From NCBI RefSeq assembly GCF_004339745.1, contig NZ_SMGP01000004.1, forward strand, positions 930,001 to 994,000: a stretch of DNA of 64,000 bases, given 5' to 3'. This DNA is from Paraburkholderia sp. BL9I2N2. Lineage in GTDB: Bacteria; Pseudomonadota; Gammaproteobacteria; Burkholderiales; Burkholderiaceae. A model generated the notes under the pieces. The model was given only the letters and a program-made list of their open reading frames with translations, did not search any database and was not told the DNA's origin. Below are positions 35,595-43,538 of this stretch, piece by piece. The position numbers and the translations under genes are program-made. Every line of letters starts with the position of its first letter. Position 1 is the stretch's first letter.

Positions 35595-36449
35595 TTAGGG
35601 CCGGTTCAGCCGCTTCGACAGATCGGCGACCAGGATCGCCATGCGCGCGGGCTTTTCATAGCACGCGACGTCGTAATTGCGGATCACCTGGCTGATCTCC
35701 GATTCGCTGGCCTTGCCGGTCAGCAATTCGCCAGTCAGCACGAAGATCGGCGCGTCCGGATTTTCCGAGGCGCGCACCGCGCGAATCGCGTTCGCCGAAG
35801 TCTGAGCGCCGAACAGCCAGTCGATCACGATGCCGTCGAACACCTGGCTTTGCAACTGGTCGGCAAAGGCCGCGAGTCCGTAGATCGCCACCGCCGCGAA
35901 GCCGCTGCGCTCCAGATAGTCGCGCAGGTTGTCGGCGCTGGCCTGATCGTCGTCGACCACCGCGATGGTCGGCTTGTCGGTTTCGGCGCGGCGCGGATAG
36001 ATCTCGATCTTGTGAACTTCGTACGCGCTCTGGTAAAGCGTGCCGTCGTGGCGCGCCACGCGCCATTGACCGAGCCGGGAGTACGCGACGAATTCGGGGC
36101 GGCTGCCCGCCTCGAGCGCGGCGCCGACCCAGGCCGTGCAGGCCAGTTCGATCGCGCCGATGCTGAACACGGCTTCCTGGGCGATCGCGCCGACCATGCC
36201 GGGATCGAGCGATTGCGCGCCGAACAGCTGGGCGGCCGGTTCGCCGAACACCTCGGCGACCTTCTTGATCTGCGAGAGCGTCCACGGGCTGTTGCCGCGC
36301 AACTTGCGGTGCCCCTGTGAAAAACTCAGATCGAGGATGCGGCACAGCTCCGTGGTCTGCTGGCGTTTGCCGATTCCGTGCCGGCTCATCAACTCGCGCA
36401 CGCGCTCGGCGACTGCGATGGAGTCAGGTGAGTTTGTTTCGTTGGCCAT
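35595..36449 (-). CDS. BetR-type HTH regulator with C-terminal receiver domain
   Basis: A 284-residue regulator with reversed domain order. A BetR/Cro-like helix-turn-helix (about 12-90; ELMSRHGIGKRQQTTELCRILDLS, KLRGNSPWTLSQIKKVAEVFG) comes first. A middle linker follows, then a receiver domain (about 175-284) with acidic pair VVDDD, acceptor Asp in IVIDWLFG, Thr in FVLTGE and Lys in YEKPA. It faces the hybrid kinase operon, so phosphotransfer from that kinase is a reasonable hypothesis. ATG 36449 is chosen; the 24-codon upstream extension is unsupported. Confidence 0.82.
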   Translation of the reverse strand: MANETNSPDSIAVAERVRELMSRHGIGKRQQTTELCRILDLSFSQGHRKLRGNSPWTLSQIKKVAEVFGEPAAQLFGAQSLDPGMVGAIAQEAVFSIGAIELACTAWVGAALEAGSRPEFVAYSRLGQWRVARHDGTLYQSAYEVHKIEIYPRRAETDKPTIAVVDDDQASADNLRDYLERSGFAAVAIYGLAAFADQLQSQVFDGIVIDWLFGAQTSANAIRAVRASENPDAPIFVLTGELLTGKASESEISQVIRNYDVACYEKPARMAILVADLSKRLNRP

Positions 36450-36742
36450 ACTGCGTGAGAACCGCCGTCTTAAAGGGTACTGGGGAGTGCGATACGACAG
36501 GCGCAGCGCGGCCATGCACATTCAATGCGCAAAGACGCGGCGTCGCGGGGGACAGCAAATGTACCGTAAAAAGTATCGCAATCTGTAGTTTTGTACGACC
36601 GCCGCCGAGCCCGTCCGCGCGAGAGTCGGCAAGGACCGGTTTGGCGATCTTTTTATGCATTGAGCATCAATGTATTTTACCGATGAAACCTCGCTGCATC
36701 TGAAGAGAAATATGTCGCCCGATGCCGGCCGCTCGAAAACCT

Positions 36743-38083
36743 CTAACCAGCAGACATCGTGCCGAGCTTCGCCGCCGAGTTTTTCAGGCCTTTGAAAATC
36801 CGCTCGGCGACCTTGGCCGGAAAGCGTTCGGGCAATTCCGCCGAGACCCGCTCGATCACGCCGGGCGTCTGTTCGATCAACCGCTGGATCAGCGGTTCCG
36901 CGTCCGCGCCGTACGAGCACTTCAGCGCCATGATGTTGAAGTGGCGCCGCTGCACGTCGCGAAACGCGTCGTGCTTGCTGCGCGACCACATGCCCATGGC
37001 GAGCCTCGCCTTGAACCATGACCACTGGTTCGGGCCGCTGCCTTCCACCGGCCAGATCGACATCACGTCGTAAAGCGGCGTGAGGCGGTAATGGCCGCCC
37101 GCCAGCAGGCGGATGCTGAAGTTCTTGGCGTGGCCGTCCGGCGCCGCCAGCATCCAGAACAGAATCTGGCTTGCCAGCAACGTTTCGATGTCCTGCCGCG
37201 CCTCGACCGATTGCTGAAGAATCCGCGCGAGGTCGAGCACGCCCGGGCCGCCTTCGTTTTCGTATTTGCGATGCGACGGCACGCCGTACACCTGGCAGAA
37301 ATCTTCCTGCGGCAGGCGCAACAGCCATTGCCCGCTCGAATGCATTTGCCGGTCGAAGCGCTCGACGCTCAACACCCGCTGCTTGCCGAACGCCATGATC
37401 TCCGTATTGGCGACCGGCAGGCCATAGGCGCGCAGAATCCGCAGGCAGAGCCACTCGTTTTCAACCGAGGTGCTGAGGTCGGCGAGCTTGTTGCCGACGA
37501 GGCCGAGCGGCAACTTGAAAATGTGCGTGGTGGGCGTGGCGCCATGCGGCCGCTGCCACTTGCCGTCGTGCCACAGCAGCGCGGTTTTCTCCTGCGCGCC
37601 GGCGAGCGAGATGCGGAAGTCGTCCGTCTCGTCCGGAGCGCCGAGCGCGGGGTTGCTGACCGTGCGCGCCAGCATGGTCTCGATCTCGCTGTCCGTGAGC
37701 GGCGTGCCCTCGATCCGTTCGACGCCTTGCGGCGAGTCGTCTTCGGCGAGCAACTGCACGGCGCCCACGCAATCGCGGCCGATGGCTTGCAGCAGATCGA
37801 ACGCATCGAGCGTCTCGGTCTGGTAGCGTTGGCCGATGCGTTTTCTGATCGCCTCGCTGTCGGGCAGCAGGTTGTCGAAATAGTTGAGGACGCGCGGGCC
37901 TTTTTGCGCCAGGTTGCCCGGCGTGAACGGCAGCGACAGCGACAGCGGCCGTCCCGCGGGCGAGGCGACCCACGCGGGATCGTAGGCGAACTCCATGGGC
38001 CCGCGAGCGGGCAGGCGCCAGACGCCGACGCGCTCGCCGTTGGCCCATACCGATAGCGCACGTGAGTGAGTTTGGCGGCCCAT
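36743..38083 (-). CDS. hipA: HipA-family Ser/Thr kinase toxin
   Basis: A 446-residue type II toxin. The N-terminal couple_hipA domain includes GPMEFAYDPAW and FFDNLLP-like FDNLLPDSEAIRKRIG. The kinase core has the ATP-loop ISLAGAQEKTALL, the catalytic Asp316 in APDGHAKN with Asn321, and the DFG-like LYDVMS. Residues needed for activity therefore appear intact. HipA kinases phosphorylate tRNA synthetases such as GltX to induce dormancy. The start lies 2 bp after the hipB stop. Confidence 0.9.
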   Translation of the reverse strand: MGRQTHSRALSVWANGERVGVWRLPARGPMEFAYDPAWVASPAGRPLSLSLPFTPGNLAQKGPRVLNYFDNLLPDSEAIRKRIGQRYQTETLDAFDLLQAIGRDCVGAVQLLAEDDSPQGVERIEGTPLTDSEIETMLARTVSNPALGAPDETDDFRISLAGAQEKTALLWHDGKWQRPHGATPTTHIFKLPLGLVGNKLADLSTSVENEWLCLRILRAYGLPVANTEIMAFGKQRVLSVERFDRQMHSSGQWLLRLPQEDFCQVYGVPSHRKYENEGGPGVLDLARILQQSVEARQDIETLLASQILFWMLAAPDGHAKNFSIRLLAGGHYRLTPLYDVMSIWPVEGSGPNQWSWFKARLAMGMWSRSKHDAFRDVQRRHFNIMALKCSYGADAEPLIQRLIEQTPGVIERVSAELPERFPAKVAERIFKGLKNSAAKLGTMSAG

Positions 38084-38085
38084 GC

Positions 38086-38340
38086 TCACCACTCGCTCAA
38101 CGGCGCCGGGCCCGGCAGCGCCTGACTCTTGTCGCGCAACTGCAATTGCAGGCCGTAGACGCCGCACAAGGCCAGCAATTGTGCGAGGGTGAGTGCGGCG
38201 GCGTCGGTTTCGAAGGCCGAAATGCGGCTCTGGCTGACGCCGATCCGCGCGGCGGCCTCGGCCTGCGTGAGGCCGGCTTGCCGCCGGCTGGCGGCAAGCA
38301 GCTGGGCCATCTGGTCCGGCGTGGCGATGAGGTGGAGCAT
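38086..38340 (-). CDS. hipB: HipB-family antitoxin, XRE helix-turn-helix
   Basis: An 84-residue Cro/cI-type repressor: QMAQLLAASRRQAGLTQAEAAARIGVSQSRISAFE is the XRE helix-turn-helix, followed by a short C-terminal tail. HipB neutralises HipA and autorepresses the operon by binding palindromes upstream. A 43-bp palindrome and direct repeats lie within 130 bp of its start. It is first in the operon, as usual for antitoxins. Confidence 0.9.
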   Translation of the reverse strand: MLHLIATPDQMAQLLAASRRQAGLTQAEAAARIGVSQSRISAFETDAAALTLAQLLALCGVYGLQLQLRDKSQALPGPAPLSEW

Positions 38341-38373
38341 GGCAGATTATCCGCGACACGAATAAATGCACTT

Positions 38374-38416
38374 TATGCGTCACACGAATATTTGTCAAAT
38401 ATTCGTGTGACGCATA
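38374..38416 (+). promoter_or_regulatory. 43-bp perfect palindrome upstream of hipB
   Basis: Two 21-base arms (38374-38394 and 38396-38416) are perfect reverse complements around one central base. The arm core TCACACGAATATTTG is AT-rich. It begins 33 bp before the hipB start on the divergent side and is a strong candidate HipB operator; it could also form a cruciform. Confidence 0.8.
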
Positions 38417-38424
38417 TTTTACGT

Positions 38425-38470
38425 ATATCTGTTTGGCGAATAAAATGCAGATATCTGTGTGGCGAATAAA
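38425..38470 (+). repeat. Pair of 20-bp direct repeats in the hipB/oxidase intergenic region
   Basis: Copies at 38425-38444 and 38451-38470 match at 19 of 20 bases with a 26-base period. Both end in GGCGAATAAA, which resembles the CACGAATAAA near 38366 and the palindrome arm. They may be extra binding sites for HipB or part of the promoter toward the amine oxidase gene. Confidence 0.7.
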
Positions 38471-38602
38471 CGGCGCGAATGGCATGAGAGCCCCGCGGAC
38501 GCGCTTCAACGCGCTTGCACAGTCGGTCTTCAGGCACAGCGGCATTGCGGACAACCGGGCCGCCTGCGAAGATTACGCCCACACTTAAAACCTGCCCGCC
38601 CG

Positions 38603-39943
38603 ATGACCACGACTTACCCGTTGCACGCGAGCCTCACTTCCGCCGACCAGGTGTTCCCGAACCATGCCGATGTGGTGATCGCCGGCGCCGGCATCATGGG
38701 CTGCGCCGCCGCTTACTATCTGGCGCGCCGTGGCCTTTCGGTGGTGGTGCTCGACAAATCGCGGATCGCGGGTCAGCAGTCGTCGCGGGCGTGGGGATTC
38801 GTGCGTCAGCAGGGCCGCGAATCCGCCGAAGTGCCGCTGATGATGGCCGGCATCCCGCTGTGGAAAAAACTCGAGAGCGAGCTGAATTTCGATCTCGAAT
38901 GGCGTCAGGGCGGCTGTCTGTACGTGGCGACCGGCGAGGAGGACTGGGCCTCGTTCCAGCAATGGATGGACGTTGCCCGTCAGCATGGGCTCGATACGCG
39001 CACGCTCGACCGCAAGCAGATCGACACGGTCGTGACCGGCATGCACGCTCCGGCGCTCGGCGGCCTCTACACGCCGAGCGATGGCCAGGCGGAACCGCGT
39101 CGCGCCGCGGCTGCTTTCGCGGCGCGGGCGGCCGAGGCCGGCGCGCTCTTTTTCGAAGGCTGCGGCGTGATCGGCGTGGAGCGCGCGGGCGGTGCGATTG
39201 CCGGCGTGGTCACCGAGCGCGGCACGCTGCGCACCTCGCGCTTCATCTGCGCGGCCGGCGCCAGCAGCTGGCGTCTGCTCAAAACGCTCGGACTCGAACT
39301 GCCGCAGCAGGCGGTGCGCGGCACCTGCATGCGCACCAATCCGCTGCCGCGCATCAGCGCGTCGACGTTCTGGGGCCACGGCCTCGGCGTGCGGCAGCGC
39401 GCGAACGGCGCGATCAATCTCGCCGACGACATGCAGGTCGACGTCGACATGACGCTCGGCCATTTCCGCGCGCTCAAGTGGTTCCTGCCCGAGTTGTGGG
39501 CGCAGCGCGAGAAGTTCAGCTTCCACCTGAACGGCGCATGTCTGCGTGATCTGCGCGAGCGTTTGCCAGGCGGCGTGTCGAATCACGAACGCGTGCTGCA
39601 TCCGCGTGATCCGCATCCGCAGCCGAACGTGGGCCATGCGCCCCGGGCGTTGAAAAAACTGCGCGCCTTGTTCCCCGCGTTGAAAGACGCGCAGGTGGTC
39701 GAATCGTGGGCCGGTCTGATCGACGTGCTGCCCGACGGCATTCCGGTGATCGACGCGCCGCCGCAGGTCAGCGGGTTGACGATCGCCACCGGCTTTTGCG
39801 GTCACGGTTTCGCGATGGGGCCGATCGTCGGCAAGCTGCTCGCGGAATTGAACGATGGCGGCCAGGCGTCGCTCGATCTGTCGGCGTTCCGTCTGCAGCG
39901 TTTCTTCGACGGCACGATGCAACGGCCTCGCAGCATGCTGTAA
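38603..39943 (+). CDS. FAD-dependent amine/amino-acid oxidase (DAO family)
   Basis: A 446-residue flavoprotein. The dinucleotide-binding site is VVIAGAGIMGCAAAYYLARRG near residues 25-45, followed by SSRAWGFVRQQGRE, and the C-terminal FAD contact is TGFCGHGFAMGP. It belongs to the sarcosine/D-amino acid oxidase group that deaminates secondary or D-amino acids. ATG 38603 (MTTTYPL) is used; 48 extra upstream codons lack similarity and overlap the regulatory repeats. A C39-like peptidase gene follows after 35 bp on the same strand. Confidence 0.87.
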   Translation: MTTTYPLHASLTSADQVFPNHADVVIAGAGIMGCAAAYYLARRGLSVVVLDKSRIAGQQSSRAWGFVRQQGRESAEVPLMMAGIPLWKKLESELNFDLEWRQGGCLYVATGEEDWASFQQWMDVARQHGLDTRTLDRKQIDTVVTGMHAPALGGLYTPSDGQAEPRRAAAAFAARAAEAGALFFEGCGVIGVERAGGAIAGVVTERGTLRTSRFICAAGASSWRLLKTLGLELPQQAVRGTCMRTNPLPRISASTFWGHGLGVRQRANGAINLADDMQVDVDMTLGHFRALKWFLPELWAQREKFSFHLNGACLRDLRERLPGGVSNHERVLHPRDPHPQPNVGHAPRALKKLRALFPALKDAQVVESWAGLIDVLPDGIPVIDAPPQVSGLTIATGFCGHGFAMGPIVGKLLAELNDGGQASLDLSAFRLQRFFDGTMQRPRSML

Positions 39944-39978
39944 AAAACTTCTGTCTCAATCTTCCTCCCGCACCACCA

Positions 39979-40611
39979 ATGAACGAACCGACCTTGCGCC
40001 ACGCCGGCGTGCCGTACTACACGCAATGGGGCAGCCCCGACTGGGTTGGCCGGATCGTCGAGCAGCACGGCGATCCGTGCGCCGATCCCGGCTGGCAGCG
40101 CAGCGGCTTCTCCGATCCCGAGCGTTACCGCTTCTGGGCCAGGCGCCTGTGCGGCCTGACGTGCCTCGAGTCGGCGCTCGACTATTGGCGCATCGAACAC
40201 GCACCGCGCGCCGCGCTGCTCGACGAAGCGTTGCGGCATGGCGTGTACCGCATGCGCGAGGATGGCGGCGTCGACGGTTTGATCTATCGGCCGTTTGCCG
40301 ATTGGGTGGCTGGCGCGTTCGGCGTTCAGGTCGACGTGCTGCCGCAGGCGTCCATCGAAGACATGGCCGCGCGCCTGAACGCCGAGACGCTGGCGATCGT
40401 TTCCGTGAGCCCCGAAATCCGCTATCCCGAGCGGCCCAATCAGCGCCAAGGCGGTCATCTGATCCTGCTGCACGGACGCGGCCGCGATGGCGTGTGGTTT
40501 CACAATCCCTCGGGCATCGCGCCGCATCAGGCCGATGTGTATCTACCGTTCGAAACCATGGTGCGTTTCTACGCCGGGCGCGGCATGACGCTCAGCCGGA
40601 TCGCGCGCTAG
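39979..40611 (+). CDS. C39-like papain-fold peptidase
   Basis: A 210-residue protein with a bacteriocin-peptidase-like layout. Candidate catalytic Cys58 or Cys62 lie in RLCGLTCLESALDYW, His in QGGHLILLHG (about 157) and a polar residue in FHNPSG (about 174). There is no signal peptide or ABC transporter domain, so it should be cytoplasmic. It is 35 bp after the FAD oxidase and probably co-expressed. Its substrate is unknown. Confidence 0.72.
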   Translation: MNEPTLRHAGVPYYTQWGSPDWVGRIVEQHGDPCADPGWQRSGFSDPERYRFWARRLCGLTCLESALDYWRIEHAPRAALLDEALRHGVYRMREDGGVDGLIYRPFADWVAGAFGVQVDVLPQASIEDMAARLNAETLAIVSVSPEIRYPERPNQRQGGHLILLHGRGRDGVWFHNPSGIAPHQADVYLPFETMVRFYAGRGMTLSRIAR

Positions 40612-40708
40612 GCGCGACGTGCGGCGGGTGGGGCGTCCGGTGGGCGCGATGTTCGGGCCCGTTTTCTGCTGGATAGCCGGTACCGACTTCTGCGCTACCG
40701 GAACCGCC

Positions 40709-40960
40709 ATGAAACGAACCTACGCCCTCCTTGCCGCCAGCTTGATGGCTCTTGGCTCCGCCGCCTCGGCGGACGCTGCCAGCCGCGACGATCAGGCCAA
40801 GGCCTGCCGTGGCGACGCCATGCATTTCTGCGCCGCCGACATTCCCAACGAAGACAAGATCACCGCCTGCATGAAGCAGCACGTCGATGAACTCAGCCCA
40901 GCGTGCCGCGCGATGTTCAAGGGTGGCAAGAAGGGCGGCGACAAAGACACGTCGCAGTGA
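40709..40960 (+). CDS. Small exported cysteine-rich-repeat protein
   Basis: An 83-residue protein with a signal peptide (MKRTYALLAASLMALGSAASADA) and one cysteine-rich (GLG1-type) repeat: four Cys spaced as C-x6-C-x12-C-x11-C between KACRGDAMHFC and SPACRAMF. The four Cys probably form two disulfides in the periplasm. The C-terminus is Lys/Gly-rich. The function of bacterial single-repeat members is unknown. Confidence 0.78.
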   Translation: MKRTYALLAASLMALGSAASADAASRDDQAKACRGDAMHFCAADIPNEDKITACMKQHVDELSPACRAMFKGGKKGGDKDTSQ

Positions 40961-41160
40961 TGGCGGCGCGGCTGCTTTCGGCTTTAGCCTGGCTTGAACG
41001 CACGGCCATGCGCGAGGCTGATCAGGCTGTGTCGAACCGATCTTCAACCGCGCGCTAACGCGCCCGTCGTCGCGCGACTTACCGCCGCGCTTTCCCGATC
41101 CGGCCCCAGGGCGCGCGCGGCGTCGTAGAATCGCTTGTCCTCGACTCCCGGAGCCGCCGC

Positions 41161-42267
41161 GTGCCTGATTCGCCCAAGCCGGAGCCACGTCCGCCGCGCT
41201 TCCGTTTGTCGCGCCGCGCCCGCACGCCCTGGCAGGCGCCGCGCGCCCGCACGCTGTTCACGCGGCCCGCGGCGTCGCCGCAGCGCATGCTGTTGCATCG
41301 CGTCTATCTGGTGGTCGGCCTGTGCGTGCTCGCCTTCGCCGTGCTCTACATCGATCGGGACGGCTTGCGCGACGCTAACCGCAAAGTTCTCGGCATCGTC
41401 GATTTGATGTACTTCACGATGGTGACCGTGGCCACCGTCGGCTATGGCGACATCGTACCGGTGACCGCCCGCGCGCGGCTCATCGACGCCTTTTTCATCG
41501 TGCCGATCCGCATCGTCATCTGGTTCGTGTTTCTCGGCACCGCCTATCAGTTCGTCATTCAACGCGTCATCGAGGAATTCCGCATGAAACGCCTGCAAAA
41601 GCGGTTGCGCGATCACGTCGTGATTTGCGGCTACGGATTGAGCGGTTCGGTCGCGGTGCGCGAGTTGCTGGAAAGCGGTTTCGCCGCGGAATCGATCGTC
41701 GTGATCGATCCGCAGCAGGCGGCGCTCGAAGCGGCCACGGGGCTCGGCGTCGCCGGCCTGCTCGGCGATCCGTCGCGCGAAGATCTGTTGCAGCAGGCGC
41801 AGGTGCATATTGCCCGCGCGATCATCATTGCCGTCACCGACGACGCCACCGCGATCCTGCTCACGCTGACCGTGCGCAGCGTCGCGCCGCAGGCCAAGAT
41901 CGTCGTGCGGATTCAGGAGCAGACCTATCAGCGCCAGTTGCGCCAGGCCGGCGCGAACGTGATCGTCTCGTCGACCAAGATCGGCGGTTTGCTGCTCGCC
42001 GACGCGGTCGACAGCGAATACATCGTGCCCTTCGTGAACGATCTTTTGTCGGCACGCGGCCGCGTCAACCTGGTCGAACGTCAGGCGACGGCGCAGGAAG
42101 TCGGCCGCTGGAGCAATGCGTTGCCGGGCGCGGTGGTGGTCGGCCTGGTGCGCGCGGGACGCGTGCTGTCGTTTTACGAAGACGAGCCGTGTCCAATCGA
42201 GGCGGGCGATCTGCTGATGGTGATCCAATCGTCGCGCCGGCCGAACGAAACGCCCGCCGCCTGCTAG
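41161..42267 (+). CDS. Potassium channel with RCK/TrkA domains
   Basis: A 368-residue channel subunit. Two membrane helices (about 47-64 and 110-130) flank a pore with the K+ selectivity filter TVGYGD at residues 92-97. An RCK N-domain begins at VVICGYGLSGS (about 153), with Asp in VVIDPQQ for nucleotide binding. A TrkA-C domain ends the protein. The start is GTG at 41161; the first 40 residues are basic and Pro-rich. It probably gates K+ flux in response to a cytoplasmic ligand. Confidence 0.88.
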   Translation: MPDSPKPEPRPPRFRLSRRARTPWQAPRARTLFTRPAASPQRMLLHRVYLVVGLCVLAFAVLYIDRDGLRDANRKVLGIVDLMYFTMVTVATVGYGDIVPVTARARLIDAFFIVPIRIVIWFVFLGTAYQFVIQRVIEEFRMKRLQKRLRDHVVICGYGLSGSVAVRELLESGFAAESIVVIDPQQAALEAATGLGVAGLLGDPSREDLLQQAQVHIARAIIIAVTDDATAILLTLTVRSVAPQAKIVVRIQEQTYQRQLRQAGANVIVSSTKIGGLLLADAVDSEYIVPFVNDLLSARGRVNLVERQATAQEVGRWSNALPGAVVVGLVRAGRVLSFYEDEPCPIEAGDLLMVIQSSRRPNETPAAC

Positions 42268-42312
42268 CCCATACGAACTCAACCTTCTGCCAAGGACTGG
42301 AACGACCTGCCC

Positions 42313-43248
42313 ATGACCCACCCGACCACGCAGACTTTCGACGCCGCCGCGACCACGCGGCTGATTCCCTATGCAGCGCTCGTCGACGCACTCAAGCGCG
42401 CGACGATCGACTACGCGCAGCAGCGCATCGCGAGTCCCGAGCGGCTCGTCGTGCCGCTCAACGAAGACGGCATCATGCTGTCGATGCCCGCCACCGCGCC
42501 CGACCTCGCGATCCACAAGCTGGTCAACGTGTGCCCGGGCAACGGCGCGCGCGGCCTGCCGACCATCCACGGCAAAGTGATGGCATTCGACGCCGACACC
42601 GGCGAGACGCTTTTCATTCTCGACGGCCCGACCGTGACGGGACGCCGCACGGCGGCGATCTCGATGCTCGGCGTCGACACCTTCGCCGCCGGCACGCCGC
42701 GCGAATTCCTGTTGATCGGCACCGGCACGCAGGCGCTCAACCATCTGGAGGCGATCGGCGAACTGTTTCCCGACGCGCGCGTGTGGGTGAAGGGCAGTGC
42801 GCCCGCGCGCGCCGAGGCGTTTTGCGCCGCGCATCGGGACAAGGCGCGCGATCTTCAACCGCTGATGCAACCCGGCGCCACGATCCCCGATTCGGTCGAC
42901 GTGGTGATCGCGCTGACCACTAGCAGACAGCCCGTCTACGACGAAGCGGCGCGCGCGGAGCGGCTCGTGATCGGCGTCGGCGCATTCACGCCGGCGATGG
43001 TCGAGATCGGCGCGCGCACCCTCGGCGGCAGCGCGCTTTTCGTCGATGATGAAGCGGGCGCCCGCCACGAAGCCGGCGACTTCATTCAGGCGGGCGTGGA
43101 CTGGGCTCAGGTCGGCGGCATCGCCTCGGTGCTCGACAATCCAGCGTTGTTGCCGCAAAAAAAACCGGTCGTATTTAAAAGCGTCGGCTGCGCCGCGTGG
43201 GATCTGGCGGCGTGCCGCGTGGCGCGCGAGGCGTTGTCAGGTGGTTGA
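42313..43248 (+). CDS. Ornithine cyclodeaminase/mu-crystallin family ketimine reductase
   Basis: A 311-residue NAD(P)-binding enzyme. Substrate residues occur in RLVVPLNEDGIMLSMPA and HKLVNVCPGN; the Rossmann glycine motif is LIGTGTQALNHLEA; DGPTVTGRRTAAIS is the family core. Homologues include delta1-pyrroline- and piperideine-2-carboxylate reductases and ornithine cyclodeaminase; the MSMPA form fits the reductase branch. It follows the K+ channel by 45 bp on the same strand. A hairpin with a weak T-run lies downstream. Confidence 0.82.
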   Translation: MTHPTTQTFDAAATTRLIPYAALVDALKRATIDYAQQRIASPERLVVPLNEDGIMLSMPATAPDLAIHKLVNVCPGNGARGLPTIHGKVMAFDADTGETLFILDGPTVTGRRTAAISMLGVDTFAAGTPREFLLIGTGTQALNHLEAIGELFPDARVWVKGSAPARAEAFCAAHRDKARDLQPLMQPGATIPDSVDVVIALTTSRQPVYDEAARAERLVIGVGAFTPAMVEIGARTLGGSALFVDDEAGARHEAGDFIQAGVDWAQVGGIASVLDNPALLPQKKPVVFKSVGCAAWDLAACRVAREALSGG

Positions 43249-43340
43249 AGGCTTGGCGAAAAAACGTGCGTGTGAGGGCCGCGTAAGCGGCCTGCGGGCG
43301 TGCTTTGCAACAGCATAGGGCGTGGCTCGCGAGCATCGAA

Positions 43341-43366
43341 AAAGGCCTTGAAAACAGGCCTTTATG
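43341..43366 (+). terminator. Probable terminator after the ketimine reductase gene
   Basis: AAAGGCCT and AGGCCTTT form a perfect 8-bp stem with a 7-base loop, followed by a short T/A run. It lies 92 bases after the reductase stop and before the zwf upstream region. Confidence 0.6.
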
Positions 43367-43538
43367 GCGTCCGGTTGGCATATTGCGCTAACCTGAGGCA
43401 CATGTTGCCGTGCAAACAATCTCAAAACGTTGCACCATAGGCGTTTGCCAGAAAAAGTGCCGGTCCGCCGGCACGGCGCTGCTGCTTTTTTCTGCCCGTT
43501 GACCGACGCCTTATCCCTCACGACGCTGCGACCGCGCT

